Source: Ianthella basta (lineage: Eukaryota > Porifera > Demospongiae > Verongiida > Ianthellidae). Taken from it: a DNA stretch of 64,000 nt. Of this stretch, positions 58,398-64,000 are shown piece by piece. The notes under the pieces were generated by a model that was given only the letters and a program-made list of their open reading frames with translations, was not told the origin of the DNA and searched no databases. The translations under genes and the position numbers were made by a program. Each line of letters begins with the position of its first letter. The first letter of the stretch is position 1. The stretch covers positions 5,702,213 through 5,766,212 of the forward strand of contig OZ025871.1 in the NCBI GenBank assembly GCA_964019415.1. Reading direction: 5' to 3'.

Positions 58398-61300
58398 CTA
58401 ATTGATGCATAAAAGTGATTGCCTTAAATGGTACATTTGAAGAATAAGGGATGTGGTTGTATTATCAGTATTCGTTAAGAGGAACTTACATTTGTCATAA
58501 GAAGAAAGATTTGTAAATGAGTTTGATAGAGTTAGGCAATGAGAAAATAATTTTTGTCTAACAGAGCTAAGAGTGTGGCAGATGATTAAAAAGTGATGCT
58601 GATCCTCCACCTCCCCACAATTACACAGTCTACACACCCTATCACTACAGGGTGTCCCAGTGTACCTCCCCACCTCCACCGCCAGGGGCAGGCATCCCGC
58701 TCGGAGGCCCGCCATAACTCTCCTACCCCCCAGTGATCTCATAGTGAATAGATAGTCCTCTGTACCTGGACCATGTTTAATTTGCCTATATAACACTAGT
58801 CTACCACCTGAATCAGAGCCTACTGGAATTTCGCTAACCTCTGACTTCCATTTATCTATTGAGCATCTGATTAGATATTCCCTATAATATTGTAGACTTT
58901 GATTGATGCATAATGTTGGTGCTGAATATTCATTGGAGTGGTTGTTTTTAAAAATGTCATGGATATGGGCAATCCAATTCTTATACCCTTTATCAGATGC
59001 TAGATTACTTGCTTCAATAAATATCTGCTTATTTAATCTACCTTCAGCCATTTTGCTTAATCTGAACCAGAATCCTATGCATGAGATCTTAGTGATTGTC
59101 GTAATGGGGAGCCAGCCTAAATCACCTAGAAGAGCTACAATCGGGGCATTTCTGCCTACACCTAGGAAGCTTCTCATTAAATTATTCTGTATCTTCATTA
59201 TATCACTATATCCCTTATAACCCCACAAGAAACTGCTATATCCAATGATAGGTAAGACAAGTGTGTTATACAGGTGAGTATAAACTTCAAATACTAGCGC
59301 TCCGCTGCTTCTAGTTTTTGCAATTAAGTAGTTTGCTGCTCTGCTTGCTGATATTGATGTGCTCTCAATTTGTTGTGCCCAGCTAAGATGTTCCGTAAAT
59401 TCTACTCCTAGGTATCTGTAAATGTCTGTATAATAAATACGATATTCTCCGCATGTAAAGAGAAAATTTGAAATTTGTTTCTTCGGATGTCTGAAATGAA
59501 TAATCTTGGTTTTGTCTGGATTTATGCACATTCCATTGTCAGTGCACCACTGATTAAGTGCCTGTAACAAATTATTGAGTGAGTCAGGCTTATCTGCTAC
59601 TAGTACAAGATCGTCTGCATACATGAGGGCACTCAATTGGCATGATCCAAAGGAAATCCCCTCAGCTTTTTCATTCAAATATCCAATCAAGTCGTTTATA
59701 AAAATATTAAACAGGGTAGGGGAGAGAGGGCAGCCTTGCTTCACTCCACGCTTAATAATAATGGGGGAGGAGAGGTTGTTATCAATTTTTATGGAGCTTC
59801 TGGTATTCGTATATAATGCCTTTATACTAGCATGAATGTTATTATTAATTCCTATATGTAATAATTTATTCCAAAGCAGTTCCCTAGGAACAGAGTCAAA
59901 GGCCTTTCTAAAGTCAACGAAACAGGCATAAGTGTCTTGCTTGCTCAATTTCCTATTTTCAATTATGAAGTATAAGGAAGATATGTGGTCCTGACAGCAG
60001 CGACCCTTACGGAACCCATTCTGCTCATCATGTAAGAGACTGTTAGATTCTAGGTAGTTGGATAGCCTGTTATTAATAATTTTAGCAAATGCCTTAGCTA
60101 TGCACGATTGCAGTGTAATGCCTCTATAGTTATTGGGATCATTTTTGTCACCTTTTCCTTTATAGATTGGCTGGATAGTGCTATTCAGCCATGTTGGGGG
60201 CACAATTCCTGTTTCAAAACACTTCTGGAATAATCTATGGAGGTATTGGGTGACTTTGTCATCCTTAATAATACTTGGGCATATGTAATCAGGACCAGGT
60301 GCTTTATTTTCCTCTAGTTGTGCTATGGCCTGATACACTTCTTCCAGATCAATAGGTCTATTCAGTACTTCATCATCAAATGGGGTATAACTATTGCTAG
60401 ATTGTGATCCTAAATTGCTAAATTCTGTGTCGTGGGGATTTAGGAGGGACTCAAAATGCTTTCTCCAGGTCATCATGGTTTCCTCACTGCTGGAAGTCAG
60501 TGTGTCATCTTCTTTTATAATGAAACTAGGCAGGTCAGTAGTGTTGCACTTATCAGTATTTATTCCAATTGAGTGGTATTCTTTCCAGAACGTTTTTGTG
60601 TTAGAGGCCTTTGTTAATAAGAAGTAAATTTGTTTTTCCTTAATAAACTGTCTTTTAGCTTTACGGGTACTGAGATTGAATCTCCGCTGTTCTTTCTTGA
60701 ATTTTTGCCACAGCTTGTGTTTCTTTTCTGTATTTTGTTCTACTGTCCATTCTTTCTGTATTAGTCTCAGGTTTTTCCTAGCTGAGTCTAGGTCAGAACT
60801 CCACCATGGCTTTTTAGATGATCTGTGATGGGTTTTAGTGCTATGATTATGATACTCATTTTTAATAAGAGAGTAGAATGCGCTGTAATTTTCAATCAAA
60901 TCATTGCCCTGATTGTTAGTGTCACTGGATATTGTTAGTGAGTCTAGTTCTGTTATTAGCTCTTCAAGTACTTGTACTGGATGATTACTATTAAAAAGAG
61001 GTTTGTTTACATCTCGGCGGTATATCGGAACATGAGGTAACAGTTTAGCACTGTTTAAGCGTTGTGGTGAAGCCTTGTTGGGCATAAGTTCCAGATACGT
61101 ACACTCCCAGCAAACCAGTGAGTGGTCCGGCATAGGGGAATCGGATGGGATGGAGTAGTATTCCAATATGTCCAAAACAGTTTTCACTTGAAAATTGGAG
61201 TAATTCCGGAAGTGGTCTGCCTGTACTATAGCATAGTCTACAACAGATTTCCCTACTGATGAGATTACTGTAAAGTTGTCTTTATCGCTTGAGAATCTCC

Positions 61301-62282
61301 CATTGAGTGTGACCATATTGCAGTCTCTCAGAAAATCTATTAGCTGTTTACCATGGGAGTTAGTAGTATAGTCAATTATCTGTCTTTGGGGTAACCTAGT
61401 TTGTGTGACGTCAGACATGTCATTCAGGCTACCAATTCTAGCATTGAAATCACCACAAATCAAAATTTCTCCTTTATCCTGGAATTTCAGACATTGGCAT
61501 CTTAGAGTATCGAATACATCATGAGATTTATCTCCTCTACTAGAGGCTGCTGGTGGCAAGTAGCATACACCTATGAAGATTGTGTTGTCTGGGTTATTTA
61601 TTTGAGTACATGCAAGCCATAGGATGTCTTCGTGCCTTTTATCAACTACGTCAATACTAAACCTATCAAACATACTTTCCTTGACAAGCACACCCACTCC
61701 ACCTGATCCCCTCACTGCTCTTTTAGAGATGTTGGTCCTATTGTGTCCAAACCACTTATACCCCTCAATGCTTATAATCTCAGAATTTCTTAGAAATGTT
61801 TCACACAAGCAGACTATGTCAAGATCCGTTGTTGTGATCACATTTTCCCTAAGCCTACAGTAGTCCCTCTGCACAAAACCTCTAACATTCCAGACCCCAT
61901 AACTTACTGATTGTTTTGGCCCCAGTGCATGCTCTGTGGTGGTGGAGCCCCCAGGCAATGCCTCAGATGAGCCAGCTCCCTTTCCTGGGCCTGAAGCTGG
62001 TGCCAAAGCCTGGTGAGATGGCCCGGAGGGCCGGGAGGACCCGGGAGCCATGGTCTTGGGGGAGGTGGAGGGTCGTGTACAAAACTGCGATGGTGGGGAG
62101 GGAATGATAGTGGGAGGCTGAGTGGTGGTGGGAAAGGGTGGGTATTGAGGCGGGGACAATGCTGTGGTGTGAATGGTTTGGGAGGACCTTCTGGTCTTGC
62201 TGCTAGTTCTCGATGAAGTTTGTGTGTCTGGTTGTCGAAAAAAGGAGTGGGGCGTGTTGGGGGAGCAGAGTTGATTCTCCAA
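58398..62282 (-). CDS. LINE ORF2: APE endonuclease + reverse transcriptase, 1294 residues, uninterrupted
   Basis: Makes the nick and reverse-transcribes the element RNA at the target. Residues 1-125 are proline/serine-rich. The APE endonuclease spans about 127-395: WNVRGF (131-136), CLCETFL (E161), ICGDFNARIG (275-284), MPDHSLV (H387). A basic linker is followed by the reverse transcriptase at about 660-930: APGPDYICPSII, NYRGITLQSC, CFVDFRKAFDSVPRELLW, GVKQGCPLSPTLFNIFINDL, and catalytic MYADD (codons at about 59611-59622). The C-terminal Cys/His motif CRLCNCGEVEDQHHFLIIC is near residue 1210. No stop or frameshift is seen. The clade is not assigned by me: the RT fits the broad I/Nimb-L2-CR1 side of APE LINEs. 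The proline-rich N-terminus overlaps another open frame that continues ORF1. Confidence 0.9.
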   Translation of the reverse strand: MENQLCSPNTPHSFFRQPDTQTSSRTSSKTRRSSQTIHTTALSPPQYPPFPTTTQPPTIIPSPPSQFCTRPSTSPKTMAPGSSRPSGPSHQALAPASGPGKGAGSSEALPGGSTTTEHALGPKQSVSYGVWNVRGFVQRDYCRLRENVITTTDLDIVCLCETFLRNSEIISIEGYKWFGHNRTNISKRAVRGSGGVGVLVKESMFDRFSIDVVDKRHEDILWLACTQINNPDNTIFIGVCYLPPAASSRGDKSHDVFDTLRCQCLKFQDKGEILICGDFNARIGSLNDMSDVTQTRLPQRQIIDYTTNSHGKQLIDFLRDCNMVTLNGRFSSDKDNFTVISSVGKSVVDYAIVQADHFRNYSNFQVKTVLDILEYYSIPSDSPMPDHSLVCWECTYLELMPNKASPQRLNSAKLLPHVPIYRRDVNKPLFNSNHPVQVLEELITELDSLTISSDTNNQGNDLIENYSAFYSLIKNEYHNHSTKTHHRSSKKPWWSSDLDSARKNLRLIQKEWTVEQNTEKKHKLWQKFKKEQRRFNLSTRKAKRQFIKEKQIYFLLTKASNTKTFWKEYHSIGINTDKCNTTDLPSFIIKEDDTLTSSSEETMMTWRKHFESLLNPHDTEFSNLGSQSSNSYTPFDDEVLNRPIDLEEVYQAIAQLEENKAPGPDYICPSIIKDDKVTQYLHRLFQKCFETGIVPPTWLNSTIQPIYKGKGDKNDPNNYRGITLQSCIAKAFAKIINNRLSNYLESNSLLHDEQNGFRKGRCCQDHISSLYFIIENRKLSKQDTYACFVDFRKAFDSVPRELLWNKLLHIGINNNIHASIKALYTNTRSSIKIDNNLSSPIIIKRGVKQGCPLSPTLFNIFINDLIGYLNEKAEGISFGSCQLSALMYADDLVLVADKPDSLNNLLQALNQWCTDNGMCINPDKTKIIHFRHPKKQISNFLFTCGEYRIYYTDIYRYLGVEFTEHLSWAQQIESTSISASRAANYLIAKTRSSGALVFEVYTHLYNTLVLPIIGYSSFLWGYKGYSDIMKIQNNLMRSFLGVGRNAPIVALLGDLGWLPITTITKISCIGFWFRLSKMAEGRLNKQIFIEASNLASDKGYKNWIAHIHDIFKNNHSNEYSAPTLCINQSLQYYREYLIRCSIDKWKSEVSEIPVGSDSGGRLVLYRQIKHGPGTEDYLFTMRSLGGRRVMAGLRAGCLPLAVEVGRYTGTPCSDRVCRLCNCGEVEDQHHFLIICHTLSSVRQKLFSHCLTLSNSFTNLSSYDKCKFLLTNTDNTTTSLILQMYHLRQSLLCIN

Positions 62283-62350
62283 GGAAGGTTCCTCTTCTCA
62301 CATGCCTGTGTGAGCATCTCTAACGCTGTTGTAGGACCCTCACAAGACAT
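61904..62350 (-). CDS. overlapping frame, probable C-terminal part of LINE ORF1
   Basis: Open frame overlapping the start of ORF2. It reads KWKYMSCEGPTTALEMLTQA, CEKRNLPWRINSA, and then a proline-rich run (PPPPPRPWLPGPPGPPGH). Upstream in the same region the text TLFIRKIPVTHQIEDVRS and PLKHLTITQPIPNSEFTG is spread over two frames, as if ORF1 once ran from 63042 through this frame and is now cut by the TAA at 62518 and a frame change near 62435. It may be a real overlapping ORF or a remnant. Confidence 0.4.
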   Translation of the reverse strand: MSCEGPTTALEMLTQACEKRNLPWRINSAPPTRPTPFFDNQTHKLHRELAARPEGPPKPFTPQHCPRLNTHPFPPPLSLPLSFPPHHRSFVHDPPPPPRPWLPGPPGPPGHLTRLWHQLQAQERELAHLRHCLGAPPPQSMHWGQNNQ

Positions 62351-62517
62351 ATACTTCCATTTCCCTGTGAACTCACTGTTAGGGATAGGTTGCGTGATGG
62401 TTAGATGTTTCAGGGGTATCCCCGGGCACTCATTTGCGATCTGACATCCTCAATTTGGTGAGTTACTGGGATCTTTCTGATAAACAGGGTAGATTTCTTT
62501 GTCTTCTGTTGGGCGCG

Positions 62518-63042
62518 TTACTTTTCATCAGCACCTCTAAGCCTACTTTGGACTTCCTTTGTGGCCTTGCGTGAGCCATTGCCATCATCTTTGGTAGCCT
62601 CGTGTGCTGAAGTCGTTTCGTCTGCTATTGAGCTGGTTTCAGTGTCCATATCGGCCGTTGCGCTTTTCGCGCTGGCATGTTCCGGGGCGCTATCATGGCT
62701 CTCCAGGAGCTCCAGTCTCCTGGTCAGGTCCTGATTGTCGGTTTCCAGAGAGTGCAGCCTCTCGTTGAGGATCTTCACTGTGTGGAGGAGCTCTTGCACA
62801 GCTGAGGAGAGGGCCAGACATCTGTCACAGCTCCAGGGTCTCGACGCGCCGTCTTCCCTCGCTTCAGCCACTTCTTCCTCGGTGAGAGACAGGCACCCGA
62901 AGTGGAACCATCCTCTGCAGGGGCCATCACAGCGTATTCCTTCCTCTTCGTTTCCCCGACTACCGCAGTTCCCGCAAGGCAACGCAGATGATGTTGCGTC
63001 CTCACCTCTTCTGGCGGCATCCGACCTCTTCTTTGGGGGCAT
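62518..63042 (-). CDS. LINE ORF1: PHD finger + coiled coil
   Basis: 174 residues. A PHD-type zinc finger (C4HC3) spans C23-x2-C26, C38-x3-C42, H47-x2-C50, C72-x2-C75 (WFHFGC and WSCDRC are diagnostic). A leucine-heptad coiled coil follows at about 78-117 (VQELLHTVKILNERLHSLET, DNQDLTRRLELLE) and an acidic, Ser/Thr-rich tail. ORF1 proteins of several APE LINEs carry PHD fingers and coiled coils; they bind the element RNA and form multimers. The 3' neighbour is ORF2, in another frame, 235 bp downstream. The stop may be premature. Confidence 0.8.
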   Translation of the reverse strand: MPPKKRSDAARRGEDATSSALPCGNCGSRGNEEEGIRCDGPCRGWFHFGCLSLTEEEVAEAREDGASRPWSCDRCLALSSAVQELLHTVKILNERLHSLETDNQDLTRRLELLESHDSAPEHASAKSATADMDTETSSIADETTSAHEATKDDGNGSRKATKEVQSRLRGADEK

Positions 63043-63203
63043 GGTTCAGGCGATTCGAGTGGTGCCGGACGGTACCTGGGGCGAACCTGGGATACGAAGA
63101 GTATGTTGAATAGGGTGTTTGGCCCGTTTGATACGCAGGGTTTCCAGATTTCAAGAGCGCAAGTCTACTCGCAAGTCTACTCCTTCCCGCTCGATTTGAC
63201 ATA

Positions 63204-63212
63204 ATATAATTA

Positions 63213-63254
<42 letters not shown>
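63204..63254. repeat. (ATTG)n microsatellite
   Basis: About eleven ATTG units beside the 5' side of the LINE. It could be a tail of an older LINE into which this one inserted. Confidence 0.9.
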
Positions 63255-63355
63255 ATATTCAAGAACGAGTTTGAGGAATTTGTAATATTTTCATATGCTA
63301 TGCTATGAAAGCAATTGTGAGCAATTATGGGCTGATCTGTATTATTATATGTGTC

Positions 63356-64000
63356 AAGTGTGAGTTCTTTGTTACAGTTTTGTTCCCTCTTTTTCTATGC
63401 TGATTCAGCAATTAACTTTTGCCAATAATTGTCAGTTATTTGGCTGCTGTGCTGTTGTCCCACTGATGGCCATGTGCCATTTGCTGCACAGAATGATATT
63501 TCTATAATATTCCGCACCTAAGACACATTGAAAGTTGTGAAAATGTGTCAATGCCTAGCTGTGCTTTTGATACATAGCGTAATGGAACAGCAGCCTTTCC
63601 TGACAGGATTGATCTGCCTTTTGTTTGGTATACATCACAGACACACATGACATGCAACTAAAGGATCTCCACATGTTAGTCTTTTACTTTAGCTGTGTCT
63701 CCACCGTGTATTGTGATTAATTAATTATTATACGACGTGGTGACAATCGTATCCATATTGTGTGAGTTCAAGTTTCCTGTATGATAACAACGTATCTATG
63801 CATTCCTCATTACAATTAGTGAATAACATAATACAGTTGGTTAATTTGCTGAAGAAAGTGACATTGGTAATACTGTGAAGGAATGACGGTCACCTTATTT
63901 GTGACAGTTATTGAAATTTTTATTACAGTCATGTGTAGCTACATATTATAGTAATTTCCAGTTTGATGTGTAGACTGTCAGTGAAATGTTCTCAGGGATA
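63356..64000. repeat. direct duplication, right copy (mate 53485-54109)
   Basis: Intron-start sequence repeated 9.87 kb downstream without the LRR exon before it. It continues past the window edge. Confidence 0.9.

Larger units (their letters stand above)
58258..63203 (-). mobile_element. LINE with PHD-finger ORF1 and intact EN-RT ORF2
   Basis: Minus-strand non-LTR retrotransposon, nearly full length. 5' region at 63043-63203, ORF1 with PHD finger (62518-63042), ORF2 (58398-62282), short 3' UTR. An (ATTG)n tract borders the 5' side. It converges with the plus-strand LINE at 58257. The open 1294-codon ORF2 points to a young insertion. Exact ends and target duplication could not be fixed. Confidence 0.85.

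Overview
This window looks like nuclear DNA of an invertebrate animal. It has intron-split genes with GT/AG splice sites, a NACHT-type (NLR-family) immune-receptor gene, a calponin-homology exon, several LINE clades, Penelope-like elements, many short inverted-repeat DNA transposons and long (TG)n tracts. Moderate GC, short introns and an NLR carrying an exon-split leucine-rich-repeat-like region would fit a sponge (demosponge) well. That identification is inference; nothing in the window proves the species.

Layout. 1-0.66 kb: end of a minus-strand gene with a calponin-homology (CH) exon. 1.23-11.57 kb: a tandem duplication of a non-coding block (copy A 1.23-6.0 kb, copy B 8.17-11.57 kb). Each copy later received its own transposons: a CAGGG-TIR element and a pogo-like TA element in A, and two TAGTCT-TIR elements with 9-bp target duplications in B, one carrying a RecQ-helicase fragment. 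11.6-16.2 kb: the NACHT exon and the first LRR-like exon of the plus-strand NLR gene. 16.7-18.56 kb: broken Penelope-like element pieces in opposite orientation, with a hammerhead-ribozyme-like motif. 19.1-53.5 kb: an array of about six tandem, partly degenerate modules. Complete modules hold a CRE (TGACGTCA) beside an ATGGCGG box, an old CR1-like LINE scrap, a (TG)n tract and a two-exon LRR-like cassette. Cassettes lie at 22.98/23.74, 33.01/36.70, 41.77/42.52 and 53.24 kb (the partner of the last lies beyond the window). 24.34-25.47, 47.46-50.93, 56.3-58.26 and 58.3-63.2 kb: four LINE insertions. One carries a 2A-type (DVERNPGP) motif. Another has an open 1294-residue EN+RT frame and a PHD-finger ORF1.

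How it fits together. The NACHT exon ends in phase 1, the following LRR-like exon runs phase 1 to 0, and each intact later cassette is an exon pair running phase 0 to 1 to 0. The exons therefore join in frame, and any cassette can be included or skipped as a unit. I read 11.6-53.5 kb as one NLR gene, or an NLR gene plus partial duplicates, whose LRR region has grown by tandem duplication of 3-9 kb modules and is interrupted by retroelements. The first cassette is frameshifted, so it should be skipped or the array is partly pseudogenic. Transcript data would decide.
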